64,000 nt of DNA from Leishmania donovani (lineage: Eukaryota > Euglenozoa > Kinetoplastea > Trypanosomatida > Trypanosomatidae). The translations under genes and the position numbers were made by a program. Every line of letters begins with the position of its first letter. Position 1 is the stretch's first letter. The stretch covers positions 1,375,626 through 1,439,625 of the forward strand of contig NC_018263.1 in NCBI RefSeq assembly GCF_000227135.1, given 5' to 3'. Shown here one piece after another: positions 20,492-30,568 of the stretch. The notes under the pieces were generated by a model. That model saw nothing but the letters and a program-made list of their open reading frames with translations. It did not search any database and had not been told where the DNA came from.

Positions 20492-21413
20492 GGGGCGGGG
20501 GGGGCGTCGAACTACACAAGTCGCGGCGGTAATCAACAGGTAAACTATAGGGGGGGGGGGCAGAAACAGACGCCTAGGCCACGCGGATGATGACACTGGT
20601 GCAACGTGTAATGTCAGCAGTGGAGAAAGAAGGAGAAGGGAAGAGAGAGGCTGCTAGTGGGCCTTGCGCGGAAACCTTTGATGATAAAGGCATACGCGTG
20701 ACGATGCGTCCAGCGCCGCAGAGCCGACACCCACGCATGAAAGATTTTCACGGCGAGCAAGCGCTTTACGACGCCGGGGGAGATTCGGAGAGGTAGGGGG
20801 TGGGGACAGCGAAGGGAATTCGAGAAGGGGTGGGTACAGTTGATAGAAGCCAAGCTCGTGCATGGAGCAGTGTTACCTGGGGTGGGGGTGCAACAAGCGC
20901 GGGGAGAGTAGGCTTCTTTCACGGGGCAGCGGTGGAAGGAAAGGTGCGGCTTTCGGGCCCCTCACAGCTGCTGCGGGGAAGAAGTGACGTGCGAAAGGGA
21001 GAAAAGAGAGATGAAGGAATGGGATGCGTACGCATAAGACATGTCTCGAACAGCTACATGCTGCCGGCATGACTCTCCGGCTTGCTCTCCTCGCTCGCTC
21101 TATCACCTTTCTCTTCCATGGCCTGCACAGACAAGCCATCGCAGCACGCTACACGCCTCCCTCGTCTTCCTCTCAACAGCTCAAGAGAGAGGGGGAGGGG
21201 TGGGGGAAGTTGCCGTCTTTTGTGCAACGAGACCTGCCGCAGAGCATTATGCTTGTGAGTTCGCGTGAGATACACAGCAGAGAGGGAAAGAGGGATGACA
21301 CGCGCTGCAAGCGATGCGGTGGAAGTACATTGAAGCCAAAGGATAAGCGAAAAGACATGCGCGCACAGAGACACAGATGTGGGCACGTAATGTCTGTGCA
21401 ATGAACACACGCC
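20492..21413. other. Intergenic spacer with G-tract
   Basis: A G10 run at about 20551-20560 and a second G-rich run at 20501-20507 lie next to the gene start, giving C-tracts on the sense strand. Downstream sequence has no supported gene and should be the 3' UTR of the 220-aa gene. Confidence 0.5.
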
Positions 21414-22076
21414 TCAGGGCCTTTGCTGCTCACTCGTTGAGTAGCGTGGGGCCTCGGCAGTGTCGCTATTCTGAAGTAGGTACTGCTCTTCCTTCAACCT
21501 CGCGAGAAGCACCTCCGCATCTTGCGGAGTCTGTATGAGTTCAACAAGCAGATGGGAGGGCACAAGGGACCATAGAAGCCACAGGTCGCTGTCGGGCGGC
21601 GTCAATGGTGCGGAGCTAGTCGGCGCACCCGCACTCTCATCCGTGCTGCGATAATCTCTGTTGCCACAGACGAATCCGCCACCACGCACCTTGGTGCAGT
21701 GTCTCTGCCCCGACAGAGCTGCCCGGTAGCGGCGCGTAGGGAAGCAGTGCGGACCTATGTGGTAGGTGGCGCAGAGTCCACCCCCGCACCCGTGTGCCGC
21801 GTGGGCGACGCAGGGCGACTTCAGTGAAGTTCCCGCCGCGGGGGCACTACTGGTGATGCCGCGGCTGTTGCGCCGGTATACCGCTGCTTCATTGAAGGTG
21901 AGTGTCTGAACAGCTTTGCGGGGCGTTCTGTTCTGCCGCAGTAAGGCTGCGCGCACGTCGCTACAGGCGCGCTTGCAAGTACCTCCTGGGGAGCGAAAGA
22001 GCGATGTGCAGTGTCTGCACGCTTCCACCTGCAGTGCGCACAGATCCTGCGACGAGCATGAGAAGGCGTTGTCCAT
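21414..22076 (-). CDS. Cys-rich small hypothetical protein, 220 aa
   Basis: About a dozen cysteines sit in the first 140 residues (CSSQDLCALQVEACRHC, GTCKRACSDV, then PCVAHAAHGCGGGLC), spaced in CxxC-like and CxxxC-like pairs. This suggests metal binding or disulphides. A hydrophobic-aromatic helix follows near 168-182 (LWLLWSLVPSHLLVELI), then a charged C-terminus (DAEVLLARLKEEQYLL). There is no signal peptide. The family is not recognised. Support for a real gene comes from an ATG at 22074-22076 directly behind a near-pure CT tract and an AG at 22085-22086. Confidence 0.6.
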   Translation of the reverse strand: MDNAFSCSSQDLCALQVEACRHCTSLFRSPGGTCKRACSDVRAALLRQNRTPRKAVQTLTFNEAAVYRRNSRGITSSAPAAGTSLKSPCVAHAAHGCGGGLCATYHIGPHCFPTRRYRAALSGQRHCTKVRGGGFVCGNRDYRSTDESAGAPTSSAPLTPPDSDLWLLWSLVPSHLLVELIQTPQDAEVLLARLKEEQYLLQNSDTAEAPRYSTSEQQRP

Positions 22077-22084
22077 AATGCGCT

Positions 22085-22086
22085 CT
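22085..22086 (-). promoter_or_regulatory. Probable spliced-leader acceptor AG of the Cys-rich gene
   Basis: The minus strand reads a CT-rich block (22090-22115) then CGTAAG. The ATG follows within 10 nt, so the leader would be very short. Confidence 0.45.
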
Positions 22087-22116
22087 TACGGGGGGAGGGG
22101 AGGAGGGGTCGAGGAA

Positions 22117-22915
22117 AGCTCACACGCGATGTAGCAATCAGGAACCCGTGCGTGCTCAAAGGAGAGCATCGAGGCTAATGTTGGCTGCACGTCGCTGAGT
22201 GCGTAGTGCCCGAGAATGCACTTGTGAGACAGCGCGCGTGGAAGGTGCTCCGTTTCTTCTCGTATTCCCAAATTTTCGGGCTGCGTGAAGGAGCAAAAAC
22301 CAGGGACTTGATCGCCGATGCAGCACAAGGCACTGCTTAGCGGAGAGATGATCTTGAGAGGATAACCGGAGAGAGAGAGACGCATGGGTGGGGAGCGGGG
22401 GAAACGTCGAGAAAACAGGGGGAGGAAAGTTGCAGGCAATGGGGTGGCGCACAAGCAAAAGGAAAGCCAAAGCCAAGGGCCAGCGGGGCAAGCACCTCCA
22501 CCACGCCACGCCGCTCCCATCAGAGAGGAGGCTCTCGGACTTGTCCTCATCTCTGTCCGTCACATCATCGGATCGCTGCCGATCGGCTTGCCAGCCACAG
22601 AAAGGCAAGCTGTTCTTAAAACCCCCGTGCAAAGCCTCTCTGTTCGCGCGCACCTCTTACGAGATGATGAAACGATGAGAATGAAGGTCACCAGCAGACG
22701 TAAGCCCTGCGGGGAGAGGAGGAAAACTCCTCGCAAACCCAAGTAGAGAAGTCGTCAAGAGAGGGGTATCCAGCTCACCAAATATTGTGCGACCGGGTGT
22801 GGAGAGGTGCAGGGATGCAAACAGCGTGACGTGTATTGCTGGCGCGCCGTGCTGGTCGCAGGCGCTCATCACCATTCCGCCATAATTAGGGTGGACAAAC
22901 CGCGCGGCGTCTTCG
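22117..22915. other. Intergenic spacer, no gene seen
   Basis: Mixed sequence with purine-rich plus-strand blocks. Frames in it have neither an acceptor-linked ATG nor coding-type third positions. Confidence 0.5.
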
Positions 22916-23152
22916 CTACGCTCGCGGGTAACATGTATCCGCTAAGCAAACGTATGGGCGATGGCTATACCTCGTCCGCCCCCCCCTATACTCGTACTTA
23001 TCCATGTTGATGCATCGGCTCTGCGTTTCGATTAGGTTCATCTGTGTGTGTATGCGTTGACCGTCGTCGGCGGTCTTTCCAGCGTCGGAGTGAGCAAGGA
23101 GGCTCGAAACAACCTGAGCGGTGGCCTGTGCACTCCCCGACGTCAGCTGCAT
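22916..23152 (-). CDS. Candidate small protein, 78 aa
   Basis: The ATG at 23150-23152 opens a 78-codon frame. Its first about 55 codons are largely GC-ending and encode an amphipathic, uncharged-to-polar helix (AQATAQVVSSLLAHSDAGK, then IHTQMNLIETQSRCINMDKY), reminiscent of small subunits of coiled-coil complexes. A C/T-rich tract (about 23171-23215) and AGs at 23156-23157 and 23162-23163 lie immediately upstream, as expected for a trans-spliced gene. The last about 20 residues, after a G8 run near 22977, look less coding-like, so the C-terminus may be misread. No family recognised. Confidence 0.4.
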   Translation of the reverse strand: MQLTSGSAQATAQVVSSLLAHSDAGKTADDGQRIHTQMNLIETQSRCINMDKYEYRGGRTRYSHRPYVCLADTCYPRA

Positions 23153-23215
23153 AGCCTATTGCTGTCAGTTCCGTAAAAGATGGCGGTGCGTGGGGGTGAG
23201 GAGGAATGTAGTGGG

Positions 23216-24152
23216 ACACGGCCCAGCACCGATCTAGAATCAAAGCAGTAGCCCTTCCTCCATAGCTGCACTCGAAACCGCCCATCCTTCGGCCAGCACT
23301 GAAGGGGAAAAAAGTGTTGAGGGAGGTTTGTCACCGCCCAGACCGCGTTGCGGCAATCGCAGCTGGCCTTCCGCGACTCCGCCTTGCGTTTCAGCCGCCG
23401 TGGTTCTCAAGTCATCAGCTTGCTTCTCCGTCCTGGTCGTCCGCTGAGTTGCGTGTTTGCAAACGATGATGGAGGCTATTGTGCGCGGAGGGTGAGCGGT
23501 GCAGCAGCACCTCACCGGGCATTTCTTGCCTGCACAGGAGCCTACATGAAGGGAGGAGGTCAGCTGCGAGAGTTCCAGTCCCATTCATGTGCACGCACAC
23601 GACTTCGCACGCAATCCTACGTTGCCTTCGGCCCGGCATAGTCGCCCCCTTTCATATGAGCGCGGGTATTCGCGCTTCGCTTTGCCCAATCCTCGTGCAA
23701 ACGCGATTGAGAGGTGTAGCGGCACGCTCTAGGCGTGCGCGGTGTGCGCACAGCCGCACAACAGTAAAAAAAAGCAAAGAAATGTGTGTTCACAGCGGCT
23801 GGCACAGGTGCGCAAGGAGTGCAGCGCAGCAGCTAGGGGGGGGGGAAGGGGGCGAAAAAAAAAAAGAGCGGCCGCACTGGACAAGCCGGTAGCGCTTAAT
23901 GCAAGCACACATACGTGCGGCCGCGTATCTGTTCATATCAGCGTGCACGTCAGCGCATTCCCCCAACTCCGACCTCCGCCACAGCAGATCACGAGGAGAT
24001 GGAGGCAGAGGTGTTCCATCCCTAGTACAGTCACAAATGTGAGAGTGCAATAATAGGAGTGCAGAGAGCGGCAGCGCTGCTGCAGCTTCCCGTGCTCGCA
24101 TCACGCGGATCGATCCCTGAGGAGTGCGTTCGTTCAGTCAAAGCTGCGCCAC
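23216..24152. other. Intergenic spacer with homopolymer runs
   Basis: Contains a G9 run (about 23837-23845) followed closely by an A11 run (about 23856-23866), and an A-rich stretch near 23766. No supported gene. It should be the 3' UTR of the SRP receptor gene. Confidence 0.5.
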
Positions 24153-25970
24153 TCACTTCATCAGCGCGCTCACCACCACCTCCGGCTCGATCACCTTCAA
24201 GTCCTGGTAAGTCTGCCCAACGCCCACGAACACGATGGGCTGACCGAGCTCGTACACCATGGAGAGCGCTGCGCCGACCTTGTCGTCGATCGTGTCGAAC
24301 TTGGTCAGCACAATGCCATCGATACCGCGCGACCGAGAACCGACAGGCGCGAAGTCCACGAGACACTGGTTGAACTTGCGCAGCTGATCGATGCCATTGT
24401 TGCCCACTAGGGCCTCACCAACAAAGAGGACGAGATCGGGTTGATTGTCATGGATGAGCTTCGCCAAGGCTCGCATGCGAGACTCGTGATCCTGCATCCT
24501 GCCAGCCGTGTCGATCATTACCACATCGATGTGCTGCTTGCTTGCCTGCGCCATGGCTGCCGCAGCGACAGCGGAAGGATCGGTTCCGTAGCCTAGCTGA
24601 AAGACGGGGGCCCCCAAGCACCGTCCGTGCACCCCCAGCTGTTCCACCGCGCCATGTCGGAAGGTGTCGCCGGCGGCCAAGAGGACCGAATTACCGTTCT
24701 GTTGCAGCCAATACGTTATCTTCGCGAGGGACGTAGACTTACCCACCCCATTCACCCCGCAGAGTACAATGGAGTAGGGTTTCCCGGCGGCCTTGGCAGC
24801 AGCTACGTCGCGCAAGAGGTTCACCTCGCACTTCGGCTGCAGAATGCGGCGCAGCGAGGCCATCATGGCGTCCTCGACGGTCTTGTAGAGCGAGTCAAAC
24901 GTGCCGAGCCGCTTGCCAGCGAGGGAAGCCTCGACAGACTTGCACACGTGCTCGGCAACCTCCACGGCAACGTTCTTCGCGATGAGCTTCTCGCGCAAGT
25001 CAGGGATGATTTTCTTCAAGTCCTCTGCGTCTACCTCGCGGGTGCCGACATAGGAGCGCAGCCACGTCGCCAAGCGACCACGCGACTGCCCCTCCCACTC
25101 CCGCTCCTTCACCGGGGCAATGCCACCGTTAGGCAGGCGCTTGATGTACGTCTCGCGCTGTATGCTAGCCTGCGCCTGCAGCTCCTCCTCGGTGGCCTTT
25201 TTCTCGTGTAACTGCTTCTCCACCATCGGGTCGTGAACAGCCCCGGGGTTGTCCCACCTGGTCGGCTTTTTGCCACGCTTCTTGACCGCGCCGCTGGATG
25301 CCGCCGCCTCCGATGCACCACTTGCATTACCCTTGCCAGGACCGCCGCCAATAGTGAGACGGCGACCATCCTTCGTCACGATAACCTTGCCCGCATTCTG
25401 TGCGGCGGGCTGCTGGGGGTTGTCCCCGTAAACGCCAACGCCCGCGCTGTCCTCCTGCGCGGAGCCGCTGTCGCTTGCCTCTCCCGCTGCACCACTGCTA
25501 CCGCTGCACGCAGCCTCATCTCTATCCTCGCCTTCTACGCCATGCCGCGAGGCCGCCTCCTCGCTGGCATTGAACTTCGCGAGCAGTGCGGCGTATTCTG
25601 CACTAAACTCCATCAAGTTTTCGGCCGGCACCTGATTGCTGCTCCCTTGAATGCTGGAGAAGAAGTCCTGCTGGGCTGTTTGCTTACCGTATTTCTTAGC
25701 AAAGGTAGTTGCGATGTCGCGCAGAAAAACGTGCATGTAGTGCGGCTTGAAGAACTTAGGATAGACCGCCACGACGAAGAACCTGGCGTCGTTCTCCAAG
25801 ACCCACCGCAGCTGGTAGTTGTCCACGCTGTATTGCGCGAGACCTGCACGATCCTCTAGCAGTACTTCCTGGATCAGCTTGTTCACCATGACACGCCGCC
25901 CTGTCTCGTGGGTTGTACACTGCCACAGCACCACGCCGCTGTCACTCACAATCGACAGTGTGTCAATCAT
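24153..25970 (-). CDS. SRPRA: Signal recognition particle receptor alpha subunit (SRP54-type GTPase), 605 aa
   Basis: Docks ribosome-SRP complexes at the ER membrane through paired GTP hydrolysis with SRP54. Residues 1-130 form the longin-like SRX domain that binds SR-beta (MIDTLSIVSDSGVVLWQ at the start). Residues 135-260 are an acidic then basic linker. The N and G domains occupy about 290-605: P-loop GVNGVGKST (405-413), DTFR (435-438), DTAGRM (487-492) and TKFD (556-559), ending in GVGQTYQDLKVIEPE. The open frame extends 84 codons upstream of the ATG at 25968-25970, but that extension is His-Thr repeat sequence from a GT microsatellite and does not fit the family, so I start at MIDTLS. 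Soluble, peripheral membrane protein. Confidence 0.95.
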   Translation of the reverse strand: MIDTLSIVSDSGVVLWQCTTHETGRRVMVNKLIQEVLLEDRAGLAQYSVDNYQLRWVLENDARFFVVAVYPKFFKPHYMHVFLRDIATTFAKKYGKQTAQQDFFSSIQGSSNQVPAENLMEFSAEYAALLAKFNASEEAASRHGVEGEDRDEAACSGSSGAAGEASDSGSAQEDSAGVGVYGDNPQQPAAQNAGKVIVTKDGRRLTIGGGPGKGNASGASEAAASSGAVKKRGKKPTRWDNPGAVHDPMVEKQLHEKKATEEELQAQASIQRETYIKRLPNGGIAPVKEREWEGQSRGRLATWLRSYVGTREVDAEDLKKIIPDLREKLIAKNVAVEVAEHVCKSVEASLAGKRLGTFDSLYKTVEDAMMASLRRILQPKCEVNLLRDVAAAKAAGKPYSIVLCGVNGVGKSTSLAKITYWLQQNGNSVLLAAGDTFRHGAVEQLGVHGRCLGAPVFQLGYGTDPSAVAAAAMAQASKQHIDVVMIDTAGRMQDHESRMRALAKLIHDNQPDLVLFVGEALVGNNGIDQLRKFNQCLVDFAPVGSRSRGIDGIVLTKFDTIDDKVGAALSMVYELGQPIVFVGVGQTYQDLKVIEPEVVVSALMK

Positions 25971-26768
25971 CCTGCCTATACCGCTGACGCTCTCTTTCTC
26001 TTGGCTGTTCTCAAAGCTGCGCGAGCGGCGCCTCAAGTGGAAAATGCTAGCACCGTGCGTGTGTACGTGTACAAGGCGGAGAGATTGACCCACAGTAGGG
26101 GGTTCGTGTGTGTGTGTGTGTGTGCGCGCGCGGAAGGGGGTAGGGGCATAGTAAGGCTCTGGAGATGGGCGCCACAGGGGGTACGTGCGCATACAGCACT
26201 GGTAAGCACTCGCTAATCTCACAGCTTGGCATGCATGAAGCGGCGGTGCCCATTTTCGTTGCTCTTCGCGCTAGTTTATGGCCCCGTCTCAGTACGCTGT
26301 GCTGCCTTCTCCGCAACTCATCAACTCAGCCTTACGTGCTTGCTGTCAATTATGTAGTGTGCGCTCACTACAGAGTGCATCGCTTCTTTTTCGCTTTTGT
26401 TACTGCTGTTGCTGGTCGCTATGGAGTACTGCTTCCCCTTTCGTTCAGCGTGCCAGTCGATGGAGGCAACAGCGAAACGGAAGAGGCGGGGACGGGGGCC
26501 CATTGTACGGAGAGAAAAAAGCACAAGCGCACAAGCCCAGACACACGCGCCAGATGGAAAGAGATAAGAGCATGCAACAAGCCCGACAGAGAGCGCACAA
26601 CCTCGAGTTCATCAGTGGGAGGTAGGAACTGGAGACAAGGAGCAAGTGAGAACAGCGAGCGAGATGCACGCGAACGTTTCAGAAAGCGCACACACGGGGA
26701 CAGCTACTGTGACTTGGTCGTCGGCGTTGCAGCACACGCCCATCACGCAAAACGAGGGGTAAGGGGGT
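25971..26768. other. Intergenic spacer with GT microsatellite
   Basis: A (GT)-rich run at about 26105-26127 translates as His-Thr repeats in the minus frame and is not coding. No other gene is seen. A short inverted repeat overlaps the stop codon of the next gene (26764-26781). Confidence 0.55.
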
Positions 26769-26781
26769 TCAATCGAACCCC
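26764..26781. repeat. Short perfect inverted repeat overlapping a stop codon
   Basis: Stem 26764-26770 pairs with 26775-26781 (GGGGTTC / GAACCCC) around a 4-nt loop. The stop codon of the DUF2009 gene (26769-26771) lies inside it. Confidence 0.8.
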
Positions 26782-28172
26782 GCAAAGCCTGTCAAGACGA
26801 ATGCGTCGTAGTACTTCTTCTTGTGCAGTTGATGGCACCAATTCCACGCGGATGTAAGCCTTCCGTCGATGCAGCTGCCGCCGTCGTCGCCAGAGCCGTC
26901 GAAGGCATGCTTGAAGAAGTCGCTCAGGATCATCATCATCAACTCGCCGTAGCTATGATACTTGGAGCGCAGCAGGTTTCGCAGGCCGGGGTAGTTGTCG
27001 TACTCGTGCACCACCTGCGGCTGCCCTTCCTCTTCCTCGTCCTCCTCGTGGAAGACGTAGCGCAGCGCATGCAGCGTCTGCACAACCGGTTTTACCAACC
27101 GAGGGATGACGGTGTACTTATCGATGAACACCAGCGGGTTCGGCACGTCGCGATCGCCCAGGTGAATCACCTTTATACCAACCCATCCGCCCATGCGCTG
27201 CTCCGTGTCGCGCACGAGGCGAGACATGACCCCGTAGCTCCTCGGTGCCGAGCACATGCGGTGAAACCCCTGCCCGGTATTTGCCACGACGTATTGACCC
27301 TGCCCCTCCACGAGCATGTCGTCCTCGGCGGCCTCCCACAGATTCAAAATGTTCTTTTGCACGTTTTCCCACAGCAGCAGCGACTCAGTGACGTACTGGC
27401 AGTGCGTCGCGTGGCTGTGCGTGAAGCAGGCGCCGCTGCGGCCGTGGCGAATGGAGATGCTGTAGGCGTTGTCTGAAGAAAGAGGTTCAAAGTCGCGGCT
27501 CAGCCAGCGCCGCAAGGTACGAAGCGGCCGCGTGTTGGACTGAATGAACGAATGCACATCGTCAATGCTGCGCAGGCAGTGCGCGATGATCTCCTTCTTG
27601 TGCCCATCGCCTTTGCTGTAGCGTTCGATGAGGCTCTGCATGCCAGCCTGCTTCTCAGTCCCCGTCCTTTTCAGATAATCAGTGCGCACGGCCTCGTCGT
27701 CAGCGAGGGTCTCGCAGTGGATACTAGAGAGGGCCGCCTCCACGGTGCGCACCGGTATGACGAGCGTGCTTTGGATTTCAAGTGCGCGCTGAATAGACCG
27801 CTTCTGCACATCCTGCAGCATCATCATTAGCTTGCCAAACTCGCCGCGGTGGCTGAAGGGGTTCAGGCGCTTGTGGCGACGCATAATCTCAAAGAGGTCT
27901 TCCAGCAGCGGCACCACCGTGGCCACCTTAACCTCCCCTGCGAGAAAAGAATTCTTCACGGAACGTGGAATGGCATCCGAGGCAATCGCAAGTCCGACAA
28001 CGATGTCGATGAACTCGCGCATAGCCGCCTCCATGCGTCCCTCCTTCCCATAAGGGCGCATGAAGTCATCAACATCGTCCGTGTACTCACTCACTTTCAG
28101 TGCCGCCACGATGAGCTGCAGCTTCTGCCGCTCCAGGTCCGTCAGCCGGAGAGGGTATTGAGAGAAGTGCAT
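26769..28172 (-). CDS. DUF2009 (UPF0652) family protein, 467 aa
   Basis: The C-terminal 200 residues carry the family signature: QGFHRMCSAPRSYGVMSRLV, WVGIKVIHLGDRDVPNPLVF, IDKYTVIPRL, then FFKHAFDGSGDDGGSC and a final TSAWNWCHQLHKKKYYDAF followed by GFAGFD. The N-terminal half is helical with basic patches. The family is widespread in plants, animals and protists and has no established biochemical role. Length and start (ATG at 28170-28172) fit full-length members. There is no membrane span or targeting signal, so it is probably cytosolic. A 7-bp stem, 4-nt loop overlaps its stop codon. Confidence 0.85.
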   Translation of the reverse strand: MHFSQYPLRLTDLERQKLQLIVAALKVSEYTDDVDDFMRPYGKEGRMEAAMREFIDIVVGLAIASDAIPRSVKNSFLAGEVKVATVVPLLEDLFEIMRRHKRLNPFSHRGEFGKLMMMLQDVQKRSIQRALEIQSTLVIPVRTVEAALSSIHCETLADDEAVRTDYLKRTGTEKQAGMQSLIERYSKGDGHKKEIIAHCLRSIDDVHSFIQSNTRPLRTLRRWLSRDFEPLSSDNAYSISIRHGRSGACFTHSHATHCQYVTESLLLWENVQKNILNLWEAAEDDMLVEGQGQYVVANTGQGFHRMCSAPRSYGVMSRLVRDTEQRMGGWVGIKVIHLGDRDVPNPLVFIDKYTVIPRLVKPVVQTLHALRYVFHEEDEEEEGQPQVVHEYDNYPGLRNLLRSKYHSYGELMMMILSDFFKHAFDGSGDDGGSCIDGRLTSAWNWCHQLHKKKYYDAFVLTGFAGFD

Positions 28173-28650
28173 GGCTACGTGCTGTTGTTTCGACCCTGTG
28201 TGCCTTGTTCAATGGCGTCTACACCGACGCACAGTCGCTCCCGTGGAAAGAGAGTTTTGCGCTTGAGCTGCTATCTACTCAGCAAAAGAGAAGGCTGCGG
28301 TACCACCTTTACCCGCTTCCTCCACCGGACCACCGCACACACGCGTGCCACGGCTGGCAGTTTCACGAGGCACAGACGGTCGAGTGACGGAGCGCTGTCG
28401 TGGCCAGCAAGCCTATCTTCCTCCACCAGCTCCTGCGGGTGCCTCAGTGTATGGGCACGGCACGCGCAAAGGGAAAAAGAGAAGACAAGAGAAGAGGGGG
28501 TAGCACCGCCATATAAAAAAAAAGAAACCGCCCACACGTACACCTGCCGAGAGGGTACCACTTGTGTGCTGTTGCCGCGGCGCGCCACGTGTTGCGAAGA
28601 CCTCTCCAAATGAGAGTGAACAGAAAAACAAAAAGAGCGCGTGAGAGATC

Positions 28651-28668
28651 GTGTGTGTGTGTGTGTGT
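28651..28668. repeat. (GT)9 microsatellite
   Basis: Nine uninterrupted GT units, in the spacer upstream of the DUF2009 gene. Confidence 0.95.
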
Positions 28669-30016
28669 AACTGACGGACCGTTCGCTTCTCTACGTTTGG
28701 TTGTCTCTGCGGTGACCAAAGCGGCGTGCATGCACGAACCCGAACGAATGCAAGCACACGCTCGGATACGCGCGGAGGAGCGGTCTCTCTCTTTTCTTTT
28801 TTGTTTCGTCGGAGCACCTGCTCCATTCGAGCATCGACAAGAAGATCATAAACAGGGAACAACAAGGCGGAGGGGCGAGTAGGAGACGCGGAGACGGAAA
28901 AGATGGTGAAGCGAAGCCGTGCAAGCCATAAAAGGTGCGAAGAGAGAAACGTCGCTACGGAAGCACTAGTTGCTGTGGGTGACCTCGTGTGGCTGTGTTC
29001 ATAGAGTAGTGTAGGTCAAAGACGAAGAGCGGCACCATGAAGATGCACGCTACGGCATGAAGCTCGCGTGTTGCAAACCCACTGCATCCTCCGTACACCT
29101 AGCGGTAATGCAAGAGCAGCAACCGTATTATGGCTGCATCTGTGTGCGCAGATGCATTCACGTATGTCCTCATGCAGAAGCCGCTCGGGGAGTGGCTCAA
29201 AACTGCTCGTGTATACGAGAGCAGACCCTTTCGCATTGCGCGTGATTCGCCATGCGTGTGCCTCCGCTTCCTACTAGGGTTGCCGTTTCTGTGTCACTGC
29301 TTTCCGGTTGTGTAAGGTCCACGCTGGGAAGTGATAGCCCCTTCTTCCACTGTAGAGATGAGTGGCGATAAAACACTGAAAGCACACGCGCACGCACGCA
29401 AAAAAAAAAAGACGGTACATTCACAGATGAGCATCGAAAGAGATGAGAAGACAGATCAGGGTAGCTACAGCCGATGCGTGTTGACAGGAAAGGGGCATGC
29501 GGCCCTCGCCTCGCCTCCTCCCTCCTCCTCTCCACACTACCTTCCCCCATCTACTCGTTCATCTCTTCGACGCCGACTCGAATCAGCCTACTTATCTGTT
29601 TCGCCGGCTCTACCGCACTACGCGCGCGCGTCGCGGGAAACGAACCTTTCATATGCAGAACCCCAGTGAGGAGGGAGTGTGTGTGTCAACATGCGGCAAC
29701 ACTTCCGCGACGGTCCCACACAACCATAGAGAGAGGAGAGTCCGGTGGAACCGGCAGGAGGAAGCACTAGGAAACCACTCACAAACGTCTTGTAGAACAA
29801 GGCGAAAAAGAGAAGCAAAGAAACCAAACAAGAAAGGAGAAGCGCGCATGCTGATATATAGACACAAACTCACGCGCGTTGGGAGGAGCGACCCGGGACA
29901 AGACGTAGTGCGCTACATCAGCTGTATGCATACAGAGCTGGATGGAAACACATATGAGGAAGGACGAGAGAAAGAGACAGCTGATATATTTCGCTTCCTT
30001 TCTCGCCCAGTGTACG

Positions 30017-30057
30017 TGTGTGTGGGTGTGTGGGTGGGTGGGTAGGTGGGTAGGTGG
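30017..30057. repeat. G-rich minisatellite (TGTG/TGGG/TAGG units)
   Basis: Consecutive GTGTGTGGG, TGGGTGGG and TAGGTGGG units on the plus strand. Four closely spaced G3 runs could form a G-quadruplex on the non-transcribed strand. Confidence 0.8.
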
Positions 30058-30568
30058 ACGTGATAGTACCACAGATAATAGAGGAAAACTGAATATCACG
30101 AAAGCAAGAGGAAGAGAAGAGGGATGGCAAGACCTCCTCATTGCACCACCACGAGCACACATAAAATATACCCTTCGCGAAATGGTGGCCGTCACACACG
30201 CTAAGCAGTAAGACTGAGGTGGTAGCAGAGGAGCACGACCGAAAAAAAAAAGGAAGAGGCGGACAAGAGAATGAAGGAGAAAGCGAGGTATCCTCCTCCT
30301 GATCACCGGCGATGGTCACCGCTCCCACCACTCTGCTTGCTGCACGTGCGCTTCAAACAGATACTGGAGCTGCAAAGAAGGCAGCGGCGGTGTGCGGCTT
30401 GAAAGGCATCAAGAAATGCGTTGCGCTCCGCTACCGTATTCCCACTGCCACCGTATCTTCTGTCTCCATCCCTCCTGCTTATGCAGGCGTGGATCTCCAG
30501 CGTTGGCCCTTTCCTTCTCCACATTCGCGCCACACGAAGGCTGCAGTGACGGCGCTGCCGATGGTAGC

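Larger units (their letters stand above)
28173..30568. other. Long gene-free stretch with microsatellites
   Basis: Includes a (GT)9 tract at 28651-28668, an A9 run at about 28516, an A10 run at about 29400-29410, and a TGGG/TAGG minisatellite at about 30019-30057. Purine- and pyrimidine-biased frames are artefacts. This 2.4 kb contains only the leader of the DUF2009 gene and the probable long 3' UTR of cysteine synthase. Confidence 0.5.

Noticed and set aside
25971..26222. 84-codon N-terminal extension of SRP receptor alpha
   Set aside because: Encodes His-Thr repeats from a GT microsatellite; known SR alpha proteins begin at the MIDTLS-type longin start.
26764..26781. T-arm-like motif on the minus strand (GGTTCGATTGA) suggesting a tRNA
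   Set aside because: The pattern is close to a B box but lacks the conserved C at the end, no acceptor or D-arm is found nearby, and it overlaps a well-supported stop codon.
29057..29315. Three overlapping short plus-strand frames
   Set aside because: On the wrong strand for this array and with no acceptor or codon bias; likely chance openings.
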